This document shows positions 54,901 through 61,970 of a stretch of 64,000 bases of DNA, in pieces. A program made the translations under genes and the position numbers. A model generated the notes under the pieces. The model was not told where the DNA came from and did no database searches. It saw only the letters and a list, made by a program, of their open reading frames with translations. This stretch comes from Verrucomicrobiota bacterium (GTDB lineage Bacteria; Verrucomicrobiota; Verrucomicrobiia; Limisphaerales; VHDF01): assembly GCA_016871495.1 (NCBI GenBank), contig VHDF01000003.1:1-64000 (forward strand), in the 5' to 3' direction. Each line of letters opens with the position of its first letter. Within the stretch, counting starts at the first letter, position 1.

Positions 54901-57555
54901 GGACTTTACCGGCCAGGGATGGCCGCGGGAACGGCTGGAAGAGGCACGTCACGCGATGCCCTCGCCCTCAGTGTGGACGCCCGGAGCAACACCTTGATCG
55001 TTTCGGCCAGCCCCGAGAATCTCACGATCGTCAGGGAAATTGTGAGGAAGCTGGACACCCGCGACTCCGCCGCCACGGGGGATGTGAAGCTCTACGTGTT
55101 GAAGAACGCGAGGGCGAGCACGCTGGCCACGACCCTGACTCAATTCTTCCAGGCCAAGAGGGCCGCCGACACCGTGGCTGTGAATGCGGGGGAACGGCTC
55201 GTGCCGGTGGCCGTGATCGGCGACGACCGGGTCAATACGCTGCTCGTCATCGGCGGGAAGGAAGCCTTTGACACAGCCGACCGGGTGATCCAGCAACTGG
55301 ATGGTGACAGTGTTTTTTCGCGGCTCAATTTCCGCGTGTTCCCGCTGAAGAAAGCCACCGCCCTGAAGCTGCAGGCGACGTTGCAGCCCATCTTCGCCAA
55401 CCGGCCGCCGCGCGTTCGCGGAGAACCGCTGGACCCCATCACCATCGTGGCCGACGCGTGGGTCAACGCCCTGCTCGTCGGGGCCAACGTGGAGGATTTG
55501 AGCACGGTCGAAGCACTGATCCAGCGGCTTGACACCGAGCAGACGGATCCCGGCTTGGCGGTGCACCTTTTCCCGCTGGCCAAGGCCGATGCCCGCAAAG
55601 TGGCGGCGACCGTGCAAAGCATCTATCGGGAGGGCCTGCCCGGTTCCGTCCTGCCCATTGCCGTCTCAGCCGACGAGCGGATCAACGCCATCGTGGTCAG
55701 CGCCGGTGAAAACGACGTTAAACGCATCGGGGAGTTGGTGTCCAAACTCGACACCGACCAAGTGGCGCGCGTGAGTGAAATCAGGGTGTTTCCGTTGCGC
55801 CACGCCCGGGCGGAGAATCTTTCGTCCATCCTGACCACGGCCCTGAACACCAAGCCGGCCCCTCTGACGGAACAGAGCCCGAACGCGCAATCGGTCCTCC
55901 AATTCATCACACGCACCGAGAAGGGACAGGAGCTGGTCTCCTCGGCACTGAAGGAATCGGTCTTGATCACTCCCGATCCACGCGTCAATTCGCTCATCGT
56001 CTCCGCCCCGGTCGATTACATGGGGCTGCTCGATCAGATCATCACCCGGCTCGACGACGCCTCGCATCGCAAGGCGAAAATCAAGGTGTTCAGCTTGACC
56101 AATGCGGATGCCCGCCAAACCTCGGAGCTGCTTTCCTCCATGTTCCGGCTCCAGCCGACCGCTGCGGGGACCGCGTCGGGCGCCCGTTCGATCCAATATT
56201 CGCTGCTGAAGCCGCATGTGGGCGAGCTGGACCCCAACAAATCGCCGGGGAACGACGAAGAAATCGCTTCTGCCGTCCTCGGAAGTGAAGAACAGTCCGC
56301 CCTGACCATGTCGATTGATCCCCGCACCAACACCCTGCTGGTCGGAGGGACCGAGGATTACGTGGCGCTCGTCACCCAAATCATTGAAACCCTGGACAGC
56401 TCGCCGGCCATGGAGCGGAAGACGGAAGTCTATCGCTTGCGCAACGCCCAAGCCCAGGAGGTTGCCCTGGCCGTGCGCACGTTCCTGGACCAGGAGAAGC
56501 AGCGCGTCACCCAGGTGTTGGGAGCGGACGCCGTGGGGACTTCGCAGCGGTTACTGGAGCGCGAAATTGCGGTGGTGGCGGAACAGACCAGCAACGCTCT
56601 GCTGATATCGGCCAGCCCACGCTATTTCGACCAAGTCAAGAGCCTGATCGAGGAACTGGATCAGGCGCAATCCCAGGTGCTCGTCCAAGTGCTCATCGCC
56701 GAAGTTTCCCTGGATAGTGGACTGGATTTGGGATTGGAGTGGAACTACAATGGAGTTCCTTATGCGGCGGGCATTGAGGTCAATGAAGCCTCCTGGATCT
56801 CCGGAGGGTTTTCTTCCGCCGTGACCGGCGGGGACTACAGCTTTCTTTTCCGCACCCTGGAAGACAAAGGCCGCCTGGAAGTGTTGAGCCGACCGCAAAT
56901 CGTCACTGCGGACAACAAGCCCGCGGTGATCAAGGTCGGGCAAACGATCCCGCTGATCACGGACAGCCGCGTGACGGAGCGAGGGGACACCATCAACTCA
57001 TTCCGCTACGAGAACGTGGGCATCAATTTGAGAGTCACGCCGCGCATTGCCCCGGATGGCTTCGTGAAATTGGAAGTCGGGACGACGAACAGCACCGTGA
57101 GCAGTTCGACGGTGCGCATCAACAACGAAGCCGAGGTCCCCATCGTCAATGAGCGTGTAGCCAGCACCACCGTGACCGTGCAGAGCGGACAGTCCATACT
57201 CATCGGCGGATTGATCGGCACGCTCGACGACAAACGAATCCGCAAGGTCCCGTTCCTGGGCGACATCCCGGGGCTGGGAACATTCTTCCGTTCGGCCCGC
57301 AACCGCAAGGAACGCAAGGAACTGCTGATCCTGCTCACGCCCCAGGTTCTGAACAAATCGGAAGTCGAGGCTTTGCGCATGGATCCGCGAGTCATGACAG
57401 ACGACCAATTGCGTAATTCGAGAATCAAAGACGAAATCCAGCGCGACGAGGTGCAAAACCAAATCCTGGATCCTGTCTTTCCCCGCGAAGAATTGATCGG
57501 TCCTCCCGCTCCCGAGGCCCCGAAGAAGAAGCGGTCCAAAGGCGGCGTGCTGTGA
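45904..57555 (+). CDS. gspD: Giant GspD/PilQ-type secretin with ~42 tandem N-domains
   Basis: The 3,883-residue protein has a Sec signal (IQAFGLMAGLATATLAAQSN). Residues ~53-140 form an N0/STN-like domain (NIRFQFEGIPYRDVIERFAQ). From ~153 to ~3589 it contains about 42 secretin_N (N1-like) modules of 70-115 residues. Each has the pattern 'v.vf.LkhA.a..la..L..ly' ... 'D.rsNsLiVtg....l..ie.li..LD'. Clear examples are ISVDDRTSSLIVAGNPKSFA and LSVDARSNTLIVSASPENLT. Residues ~3592-3810 are one normal secretin domain (VLVQVLIAEVSLDSGLDLGL, QIVTADNKPAVIKVGQTIPL, VPFLGDIPGLGTFFRSARNR, KELLILLTPQVL). A basic tail ends at 3883. Typical secretins have 500-800 residues. The frame is unbroken over 11.6 kb, so it is under selection. 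It would form the outer-membrane channel of this system. Confidence 0.93.
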   Translation: MKLPRRMIQAFGLMAGLATATLAAQSNPAGPAANDSRTVAPPAAASAPAAAPRNIRFQFEGIPYRDVIERFAQMSGKPLLAETNVLGTLSYNDPNPYTFPEALDTLNLILSMKGFMLVESGHYLRLVPLKELPSMPLRILRSADPTGDVRPGEVVTVVLDVENVDSKEVADAVTAMLSKAGSLAVLPRGRGLIVTDRIENIQRMRLLLSAVDTKSTVNRQMKTYTLLNASGAIVADLLNRTFGVATAPKRTTYNANTKAMEVLPPDPNDYITAVYDDASRTLVMFGPTERLELAEELINRFEQKDGPAGDVRIYYPQTLRADELAAMLRQAIPGVAAANEIATTAATKARLITDTNQNRLIVAAPILGQLEQIEQLINRVDKPVHGQPPGAQAPVRSEAVQLTRVFRPRASEATNVSHILTQALTRRGPTGQPVTSASVTFDAGSQSVIVSGSPRDLQISMDIMSQLETGTTHPMPMQTRFIEVGSPAEARKILPLVEQLYRNQAADGGLGAGAHAKMVADPNAGRLIVTASEEHANRIEALVRQLRPERPLSLARRLEIVPLQHARIESAFASLQNIVQDKMADPTFADIPKPSLLSDVVNNRLLVTATEAQIAEIKSIVALLDVASEKPARQFKALELFGRTASELAPLATQLYQEQIRGISLPSGAAATVMVEGRSNRLMVSGEEKEIARLEAIVRQLDPAEAKPAKEETRVVRLKTAQSAEISGLVEKSINARNQKVRVLVDARSNSLVLNGDPAEVTSAAQLIQELDVRPETALKEMRILDLRSGDASAIAPTITSLFQDMIRDQRGAGAVSETKIIPDPAGQRLIVTGPREEIAMVARLVNQVDQTPEQSSSARVFKLQASQALAMAPIVSNAMVRFDARGSPVRKVVVAPDERSNSLIITGARSDLQDAALIIERLEGEGDFDTGGSRERSRDLRIVPVNTSDADGLATLAMRVFAAQNAGRSVTNWLSITPEPAGKRMIVLAPPSMMAQVETVILALDQPADQAARELHSVELKQGNASAVFPTVSKIYEDQSKGKTVRPATLYPDATGTRLTVWGTKDQAETIRQIVATLEGESRAARETKIVELGRQAEAERLLPLARQLYKDQLMSRPGAGAPDAQFITDGRTGRVVISARQDQMPMIDGIFAALRKDHGEPAVERETKSFEVGNAAEVQRLLPLVQQLYKDQWKEKQDTDPADAQLVGDALAGRIVASGKPAHLKQIEQILQQLGGTKPRAEAGGRETRVFDLTTANASELASTLRTLYLEEAKSRLGNIPPDTLILPDAAVNRIIATGSQMELAAVDELVKKLDRAGAQSASARVFRLKHAEPEKVMEILSTALVRYDAYGRPQRRVSISVDPGSRTLIATGDPKELQAAAVILEQLDSSLGGQFDRKMKVLPVKSGKVSDWAPRLRQLYADQMRNKPGLGTADALILEDELSNQLILTAATGQLELLEQILGELQQSAVNRPARETKMVEVGPSEEVGRLLPLVRQLYQERFRDRSPAEAPDAQILPDARNGRFIVTARTNHIAEIESILTQLKAKDTPAPRETKVFDLTSASAVDLAVTVKTLYAEQSRDKPGVRSADAMILPDAAANRLIVTASAPELEILEGIVRKLDKASSQSATARVFSLKHADPQQVASVLSESLVRIVENGRRVPRVSVGADSRQSMLVVSGESKDLQAAALIVEQMDTAGSQEPRRMRILPLKSGVASQVAARVRQLYQDQSRGLAKDGGADALILPDDASSRLVVTGSETRLRLIEEIVAQLQDGGAGAGREARIIKLEHHSAPSLVAIISRLFSRQVASQDPAERVMISAGPDDRTIVLDAAGRNLDQIQALVAKLDQSDADSSHVIQAVQLKKGDATTLAEAVNQAMAARYPGRRSLSLGVTPVSGANSLLLNGPTNQVSEVLRIVKELDQESAGDEIQVRIFKLENGNVREVQGVLRQLLRNVSDSLERRRSDGRNVEATVAIDERGSQLIVTATDAHFKVVEQVLPTLDKAPERSDRDVHFVWLKKAKAFDVVSKIQTLYENRPSEERPILESDSNNNSITVIARKADLAQIQDLISRLDDTSRDASVQVRLRSMDRVAAEQMARMLRNIYPQVSSGRLRIADRIPGPGAATNAVPPATSGTAPPAPSSTTQAVPGEIPEVVVSIDKDANALILSGPVQELDHIDTIISELTFSFYGNESEFRMFPLRDADPVIVARALSDLLRQDPPPPPQPGQTQIVRSSQPRITVVAEPRTRSVIVRARPTDFQLLESLIRQLDTAGQTAQLQYRVVPLTNAPPQKVLAAVQQMVTQLNASRPGEPLSVSIDGRSNGILVIGRDTLIQQVENMIRSLDTPSSFAEAEMTVVPLKHANAAQLVTVLQSMLRPGPTGETTAQGRELQEQIRRLRIRDPRGEPVVLDLSQPIRLSADGGAGQGGGNRIVVTSTPSNLQALTQLIAMMDREAVAEGVMVRFVPLQHADAATVAQTLNLIFQQGQRLRTGPAGPGAQPEGDTGKALTSPLNVALDTRSNTLILSGHEESIRLALRVVDDVDKPMERFVTEVRLFRLKHATATRVAPLLQAVFAEGSPVPGSEGLSTQVSRLRVVRDRSPRTTETAKARAALTIQADDLSNTLVVAARSDTLPLITEVIEQLDIPAASGLETVRIYPLNHADPLVMQRVLNDLYTNPRAGQMRTEDKPIISVDDRTSSLIVAGNPKSFAIIESMLQRLDQPLPFSLRDIRILPLEHADASELASTLQRLVDARITQRAAANQTAADALKVTILADPRSNSLLVGGSRDSYELVETLARQLDKPSAALSGQMRVIPLQHADARVLSSTLASLFQQRYAAARSADVNRQRPVILADPRGNNLLVTANQEDHRSLDELLKKLDVKLENPSLTLTVMPLKHNDSARVAVLLESLFAARLRAQTLPGQNPLPSEQIKVEPDPLNNALIISASKENVELIQGLVSKIDAEPAIPGGVLEMFTLQFADAQRVSTVLRSLVEQGLYRPGMAAGTAGRGTSRDALALSVDARSNTLIVSASPENLTIVREIVRKLDTRDSAATGDVKLYVLKNARASTLATTLTQFFQAKRAADTVAVNAGERLVPVAVIGDDRVNTLLVIGGKEAFDTADRVIQQLDGDSVFSRLNFRVFPLKKATALKLQATLQPIFANRPPRVRGEPLDPITIVADAWVNALLVGANVEDLSTVEALIQRLDTEQTDPGLAVHLFPLAKADARKVAATVQSIYREGLPGSVLPIAVSADERINAIVVSAGENDVKRIGELVSKLDTDQVARVSEIRVFPLRHARAENLSSILTTALNTKPAPLTEQSPNAQSVLQFITRTEKGQELVSSALKESVLITPDPRVNSLIVSAPVDYMGLLDQIITRLDDASHRKAKIKVFSLTNADARQTSELLSSMFRLQPTAAGTASGARSIQYSLLKPHVGELDPNKSPGNDEEIASAVLGSEEQSALTMSIDPRTNTLLVGGTEDYVALVTQIIETLDSSPAMERKTEVYRLRNAQAQEVALAVRTFLDQEKQRVTQVLGADAVGTSQRLLEREIAVVAEQTSNALLISASPRYFDQVKSLIEELDQAQSQVLVQVLIAEVSLDSGLDLGLEWNYNGVPYAAGIEVNEASWISGGFSSAVTGGDYSFLFRTLEDKGRLEVLSRPQIVTADNKPAVIKVGQTIPLITDSRVTERGDTINSFRYENVGINLRVTPRIAPDGFVKLEVGTTNSTVSSSTVRINNEAEVPIVNERVASTTVTVQSGQSILIGGLIGTLDDKRIRKVPFLGDIPGLGTFFRSARNRKERKELLILLTPQVLNKSEVEALRMDPRVMTDDQLRNSRIKDEIQRDEVQNQILDPVFPREELIGPPAPEAPKKKRSKGGVL
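49405..50337 (+). repeat. gspD four-module super-repeat, unit 1
   Basis: Residues 1168-1478 of the secretin hold four N-modules that open with ETKSFEVG, ETRVFDLTTANASEL, ARVFRLKHAEPEKV and RKMKVLPVKSGKVSD. They match the next 306 residues module by module. Inferred to be a segmental duplication inside the gene. Confidence 0.75.
50338..51255 (+). repeat. gspD four-module super-repeat, unit 2
   Basis: Residues 1479-1784 open with ETKMVEVG, ETKVFDLTSASAVDL, ARVFSLKHADPQQV and RMRILPLKSGVASQ, in the same order as unit 1. Shared words such as ADALILPD/ADAMILPDAAANRLIVTA appear at equivalent places. More divergent modules upstream (units 7-11, e.g. ARVFKLQASQALAM) follow the same period-four order. 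Confidence 0.75.
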
Positions 57556-58067
57556 TCAGGAATCGGTTCTGGCAGTTAATCTTGGCCTGCGGACTGGCGG
57601 GATGGGTCGCGGGATGCGCCACGGACGGGGGCGGGTTGTCGCGCGTGACTTCCGGCGGCCCTTCTCAACCGGTGGAGCAACTCCACCTGCTGTTGACTTC
57701 AATGGCGGTGGATGTGGACGGGCGTCCCGGCCCGGATGGTTTCGGGGTGCGGCTTTACGCCAGTCATCGCCGGGCCAAGGAAGCCACTCCGATCGAATCC
57801 GGCACGCTGGAGTTGATGATGTTCGACGGGCGATTGGCCGGTGGTGAGCTTGAGGCGGCGACCCCGCTCAAGACGTGGCGGTTTGCCGCCCAAGAACTGA
57901 AGGCTCGCGCCCAAAAGACGGAAATCGGGACCAGCTATCGCTTCATTCTTTCCTGGGGTGCTCAGCGACCCACCAAGGGCACGATCACGATTGTGGCTCG
58001 TTACGAGCCTCTGCGGGGAAGGCCCGTCCGCTCGGGACCGGGAACCATCCCCATGTCCGTGCCTTGA
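57552..58067 (+). CDS. Small lipoprotein following the secretin; pilotin candidate
   Basis: The 171-residue protein begins at a GTG overlapping the gspD stop (GTGA). It has a lipoprotein signal peptide, WQLILACGLAGWVAGCATDG, with the lipobox VAGC. The mature part (LHLLLTSMAVDVDGRPGPDG, FGVRLYASHRRAKEATPIES, GTLELMMFDGRL, ARYEPLRGRPVRSGPGT) looks like a small beta-sandwich and belongs to no family I recognise. Translational coupling to a secretin gene suggests a pilotin-like or accessory role in secretin insertion or stability, but that is inference from position. It closes the gsp operon; a 180-nt gap follows. Confidence 0.6.
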   Translation: MIRNRFWQLILACGLAGWVAGCATDGGGLSRVTSGGPSQPVEQLHLLLTSMAVDVDGRPGPDGFGVRLYASHRRAKEATPIESGTLELMMFDGRLAGGELEAATPLKTWRFAAQELKARAQKTEIGTSYRFILSWGAQRPTKGTITIVARYEPLRGRPVRSGPGTIPMSVP

Positions 58068-58246
58068 CCTTTGACCGTCCGGATCCCCCCGGGTCAATCA
58101 GCCCGCGGTTGCTTCCAGCATTTCCGGATTTCGCCGGTTGCGCCAAGGCCGAATTGCTGTAACCTCCTCCCGGTCCAGTGGTCTCATCGAAAGTGCGCTT
58201 CGCATGAAAGAGGCGTTTGGAACCTGATTTTGGATCCCTGAGGGTT

Positions 58247-59797
58247 ATGCTTATGATGTCGAGTGAACGTGGTGGCGGCATGGTGAAATGGCTGGTCGTC
58301 TTGGCCTTGCTGGGCGGCGCGGGTTGGGGGGGGTATCTGTATTGGCAGAAGCCAAAAACCGACGTCCCCGAGTTGAAGAAATCGAAAGTGGCCCGCGGGA
58401 ACGTAACCCAATCCGTGACCGCAAATGGCTCGATCACTCCCGTGCGATTGGTCGAGGTCGGGAGCCAGATCTCGGGAGTCATCACCAAGCTGAAGGTGGA
58501 CTTCAACGACAAAGTCAAATCCGGTGACGTCATTGCCCAGATCGATCCTGCCACTTACGAGAGAGCTCTGGGGCAGTCCGAGGCGGAACTGGCGAACTCC
58601 CAGGCGGCTCAGGAACTCGCCCAGCTCAATTTCGAACGGGGCAAGGAACTCTTCACCGGCAACCTGATTTCAAAATCCGAGTATGATCAGCTCCGGGTCA
58701 GTCTAAGCCAAGCCCAGGCGAACGTGAAAACCCGCCAGGCCAACGTAGAACGCGCCAAAGTCGATCTCAGCCGCACCACCATTTACGCGCCGATGGACGG
58801 TGTCGTGATCTCTCGTAAAGTCGAGGAAGGCCAGACCGTCGCCGCCAGCATGAACGCTCCCACCCTTTTTGTCATGGCCAACGACTTGACGAAAATGCGC
58901 ATCGAAGCCGCCGTATCGGAAGCCGACGTCGGTGGACTTGAAGAAGGACAGGCCGTGCAATTCACGGTCGACGCCTTTCCCGGACGCAACTTCCAAGGCA
59001 AGGTCCAGCAAGTCCGCTTCGCCCCCACCACCAATCAAAACGTGGTCACTTACATCACGGTGGTCGAAGTGGATAACAAGGACATGAAGTTGCGACCCGG
59101 CATGACCGCCAACGCGAAGTTCATCACTGCCGAGCGAAGAAACGCACTCACGATCCCCATGGCGGCAGCGCGTTTCAAGCCGCCCGCCGGCTTTGCCGTT
59201 GCGGGTGCCACGAACGCAGCTCCGGGAGCGCCTTCTGCGGCGGCCGGAACCGGTGCCGTCACGTTGATCGAAAGCGGACCCTTTGCGGGATTGCCCGTCA
59301 TGCCTTGGACCACCGGCGGGGAACGGCGCCGTCCAACCGATCAGGAACGCGCCGATTACATGGCCTCCCTGACGCCTGACCAAAAAACGAAGTATGAGAA
59401 AATCATGACCGACATGCGCGCCCGCTTTGCCCAGCGCGGCGGTGGCGGTGGGGGCGGTGGGGGCGGTGGGGGCGGTGAAGGCGGCGGGGGCTTTGGGGGT
59501 GGAGGCGGGTTCGGGGGTGGAGGCGGCGGCGGCGAGCGAAGGAGGAGCACGGAATCCGAGGGTCCACGAACCGCAACCCTCTACCTGGTTGAGCAAGAGA
59601 AGATGCCCGGGGGAGGCGAACGGGAGATCCTCAAACCGGTGACCGTCAAACTGGGGATCAGCGACGGGACAAACATCGAAGTGCTGGAGGGATTGAACGA
59701 GGGAGACACGGTCGCCAGCGGAACCGTGGTCGCCGCGACCGCGGCAGCACCGGCCAGTCCCCTGGCCAATCCGTTCGGGCCACAACGTCGCCGCTAA
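58247..59797 (+). CDS. macA: MacA/HlyD-type periplasmic adaptor with polyglycine insertion
   Basis: The 516-residue protein has an N-terminal membrane anchor (MVKWLVVLALLGGAGWGGYL). The membrane-fusion core includes a barrel-sandwich segment (VTANGSITPVRLVEVGSQIS, GVITKLKVDFNDKVKSGDVI), a long helical hairpin (ELANSQAAQELAQLNFERGK) and a beta-barrel (FTVDAFPGRNFQGKVQQVRF). Between barrel and C-terminal domain sits an unusual insertion. It has a helical part (ERADYMASLTPDQKTKYEKI) and then a run of mostly glycine broken by E, F and R. The end, VTVKLGISDGTNIEVLEGLN with EGDTVASGT, is normal. It links a MacB-type transporter to an outer-membrane channel. A GAGGG ribosome site precedes ATG 58247. 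It overlaps the next gene as TAATG. Confidence 0.88.
   Translation: MLMMSSERGGGMVKWLVVLALLGGAGWGGYLYWQKPKTDVPELKKSKVARGNVTQSVTANGSITPVRLVEVGSQISGVITKLKVDFNDKVKSGDVIAQIDPATYERALGQSEAELANSQAAQELAQLNFERGKELFTGNLISKSEYDQLRVSLSQAQANVKTRQANVERAKVDLSRTTIYAPMDGVVISRKVEEGQTVAASMNAPTLFVMANDLTKMRIEAAVSEADVGGLEEGQAVQFTVDAFPGRNFQGKVQQVRFAPTTNQNVVTYITVVEVDNKDMKLRPGMTANAKFITAERRNALTIPMAAARFKPPAGFAVAGATNAAPGAPSAAAGTGAVTLIESGPFAGLPVMPWTTGGERRRPTDQERADYMASLTPDQKTKYEKIMTDMRARFAQRGGGGGGGGGGGGGEGGGGFGGGGGFGGGGGGGERRRSTESEGPRTATLYLVEQEKMPGGGEREILKPVTVKLGISDGTNIEVLEGLNEGDTVASGTVVAATAAAPASPLANPFGPQRRR
59437..59533 (+). repeat. Short tandem GC-rich repeat encoding polyglycine in macA
   Basis: Near-exact copies of GGCGGTGGGG (9-nt period) are followed by related GGTGGAGGCGG units. 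They encode two glycine tracts separated by EGGGGFGGGGGF. Such arrays are prone to slippage and may vary in length between strains. Confidence 0.8.
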
Positions 59798-60576
59798 TGC
59801 CGGCGGCCCCTGCGGGTATGGATCCCATCATCAAGCTGGAGGATTACCGGCGAACCTATCGCAATGGCAGCTTGGAAGTTCATGCCGTGCGCGGGGTGAA
59901 CTTGAGCATTTTCCCGGGCGAATTCGTCGCGATCATGGGCGCCAGTGGATCCGGCAAATCGACCATGATGAATACCATCGGGTGCTTGGACCGGCCCACC
60001 GGCGGGAAATATTTGCTCGACGGAGTGGATATCAACTCGCTGAACCGCGATCAGTTGGCGGACTTGCGGAACCAGAAGCTCGGCTTCGTTTTTCAAGGGT
60101 TCAATCTGCTGACCCGCACTTCCGCCAGCGAAAACGTCGAACTCCCCATGCTTTACACCCGACCTCCCATCCCGGCTCAAGAACAACGAATCCGGGCTTT
60201 GGAGGCGTTGAAAATGGTGGGGCTTGCCGATCGCGGGGATCATCATCCCAATCAGTTGTCCGGCGGACAACAGCAGCGCGTGGCCATCGCTCGCGCCCTG
60301 GTGAACCGTCCCCGGGTATTGCTGGCCGACGAACCCACCGGAAACTTGGATACCCGCACCAGCATCGAGGTCATGGGAGTTTTTCAGTCCCTCAATGACC
60401 AAGGGATTACCATCGTGATGGTGACCCACGAGCTCGATATTGCCCGGTTCGCCAAGCGCAAGGTCGTCATGCGCGACGGCCTCATCAAGACGGACGAAGC
60501 CGTGGCCGATCGCTCCTTCGCGGCCGAGGAACTGGGCAAACTGGAGGCGGAGCAAAAAGCGGTTCATCTGGACTGA
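59797..60576 (+). CDS. macB: MacB-type ABC transporter ATP-binding protein
   Basis: The 259-residue ABC ATPase of the MacB/LolD class has Walker [13 protein letters not shown], the family-typical [17 protein letters not shown]-loop [15 protein letters not shown], signature [15 protein letters not shown], Walker [21 protein letters not shown] and the switch His in [10 protein letters not shown]. In this phylum the MacB ATPase and permease are often separate genes, as here. The ATG overlaps the adaptor stop (TAATG), and the permease begins 3 nt after this gene ends, so the three form one operon. Confidence 0.93.
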   Translation: MPAAPAGMDPIIKLEDYRRTYRNGSLEVHAVRGVNLSIFPGEFVAIMGASGSGKSTMMNTIGCLDRPTGGKYLLDGVDINSLNRDQLADLRNQKLGFVFQGFNLLTRTSASENVELPMLYTRPPIPAQEQRIRALEALKMVGLADRGDHHPNQLSGGQQQRVAIARALVNRPRVLLADEPTGNLDTRTSIEVMGVFQSLNDQGITIVMVTHELDIARFAKRKVVMRDGLIKTDEAVADRSFAAEELGKLEAEQKAVHLD

Positions 60577-60579
60577 CCC

Positions 60580-61794
60580 ATGTTCGCGATCCTCAAAACT
60601 TCACTGCGCGCCATCCGGCGCAACATCTTGCGTTCATTTCTCACGATGCTGGGCATCATTGTCGGCATTTCCGCCGTCATCGTCGGCGTCAGCATGGGGG
60701 CTGGCGCCAAGGCGGAGGTGGACAAAGCCATCGCCAGCATGGGGAACAATCTACTGATGATTTTTTCTGGGAACATGTCTCGGGGAGGCGTTCGCGGCGG
60801 CTTTGGCGGTCAAGCCTCTTTGACGGACCGTGATTACGAGGCCTTGCGTCGCGATGTTCCCGGGGTGGCGGCGGTCAGCCCGGAAGTGCGGGATTCCGCC
60901 CAAGTGATGGCCGGCAATCAAAACACGCGCGTCAACGTGACCGGGGTCAGCGAGGAATACGCCGACATCCGCGCTTGGAAATTCCTTTCGGGTGAGAACT
61001 TCACCGATGTGGATGTTCGGTCCGCGAACAAAGTCGCCTTGATCGGAAAGACCACCGCGACGACACTTTTCGGCGAGGGCATCGATCCGGTGGGCCAAAT
61101 CATCCGGATCAAGAATGCCCCCTTTACCGTGGTGGGTTGGCTGGCTCCGAAAGGGGCCAACGCGTTTGGATCCGACCAGGATGACGTCGTCCTTGTTCCC
61201 TATACTAGTGCGATGAAGCGATTGACCGGCGACACGCGCTATCGATCCTTCAGCGTTCAACTGGAAAGTCCGCAAGCCATGACCGAGGCCACCAATGAAA
61301 TTACCACCGTGCTCCGCCAGTTACACCAAATTACGTCGGACAAGGACGACGATTTCACCGTTCGCAGCCAGCAGGACATGAATGAGTTCATGAACGCGAA
61401 CAATCGCATCATGACGGTGTTGATAGGGGCTTTCGCGGGAATCTCGCTCGTGGTGGGCGGCATCGGCATCATGAACATCATGCTGGTGAGCGTGACCGAG
61501 CGCACACGGGAGATCGGGATCCGGCTCGCGGTGGGGGCCAGGGCGCGGGACGTATTGCGCCAATTCCTGATCGAGGCCGTGGTGTTGAGTGTGGCGGGTG
61601 GTTCCCTGGGCATTGCCACAGGTTACTGGCTGGCGCCTCTGCTCACGAAGTTCGCGGGGTTTCCCACCTTGATTTCGAGCGGTTCCGTGGCGCTGGCTTT
61701 TGGCGTGAGCGCCGTGATTGGCGTGGTCTTCGGTTTTTTCCCCGCGCTCAAAGCCGCCAATCTCGATCCAATCGATGCCCTGCGCTACGAGTAA
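60580..61794 (+). CDS. MacB/FtsX-type ABC transporter permease
   Basis: The 404-residue protein has the MacB permease layout. A first helix (LTMLGIIVGISAVIVGVSMG) is followed by the MacB_PCD periplasmic domain (VPGVAAVSPEVRDSAQVMAG, VNVTGVSEEYADIRAWKFLS). The FtsX domain has three helices (MTVLIGAFAGISLVVGGIGI, MNIMLVSVTERTREIGIRLA, and VALAFGVSAVIGVVFGFFPA) and ends KAANLDPIDALRYE. With the ATPase and the MacA-like adaptor it would drive mechanotransmission export of peptides, lipoproteins or small molecules from the periplasm. No TolC-like gene is adjacent. Confidence 0.93.
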   Translation: MFAILKTSLRAIRRNILRSFLTMLGIIVGISAVIVGVSMGAGAKAEVDKAIASMGNNLLMIFSGNMSRGGVRGGFGGQASLTDRDYEALRRDVPGVAAVSPEVRDSAQVMAGNQNTRVNVTGVSEEYADIRAWKFLSGENFTDVDVRSANKVALIGKTTATTLFGEGIDPVGQIIRIKNAPFTVVGWLAPKGANAFGSDQDDVVLVPYTSAMKRLTGDTRYRSFSVQLESPQAMTEATNEITTVLRQLHQITSDKDDDFTVRSQQDMNEFMNANNRIMTVLIGAFAGISLVVGGIGIMNIMLVSVTERTREIGIRLAVGARARDVLRQFLIEAVVLSVAGGSLGIATGYWLAPLLTKFAGFPTLISSGSVALAFGVSAVIGVVFGFFPALKAANLDPIDALRYE

Positions 61795-61834
61795 CCCTGC
61801 GGTCTTGAGCGCCACGGTTTCGGGTTGAACTCTC

Positions 61835-61970
61835 GCGCTTCCGCCCGCGCCAACCTGCCGCGGCGATCTCCTCCCGCTCCATGGCCCGCCCTGGGTGGAT
61901 GCCTGCGCCCCCTGGCAGCACCCTTGCCCGTTGAACTTGCCTTGCCCCTTTGAAGACACGCCCTGAAGCG
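61835..61970 (-). repeat. Dispersed repeat family B, copy 2
   Basis: Read on the minus strand, it has GGCGTGTCTTCAA, GGGCAAGGGTGC, GGGCGGGCCATGGAGCGGGA and ATCGCCGCGGCAGGTTGGCG, in the same order as copy 1 at 9285. The flanking 16-bp palindromes seen at copy 1 are absent or degraded here. It begins 40 nt after the MacB permease stop. Confidence 0.7.

Noticed and set aside
46360-56670. Tandem array in gspD as a CRISPR or non-coding DNA repeat
   Set aside because: The periodicity is at protein level (70-115 residues), DNA identity between modules is low, and the frame is unbroken.
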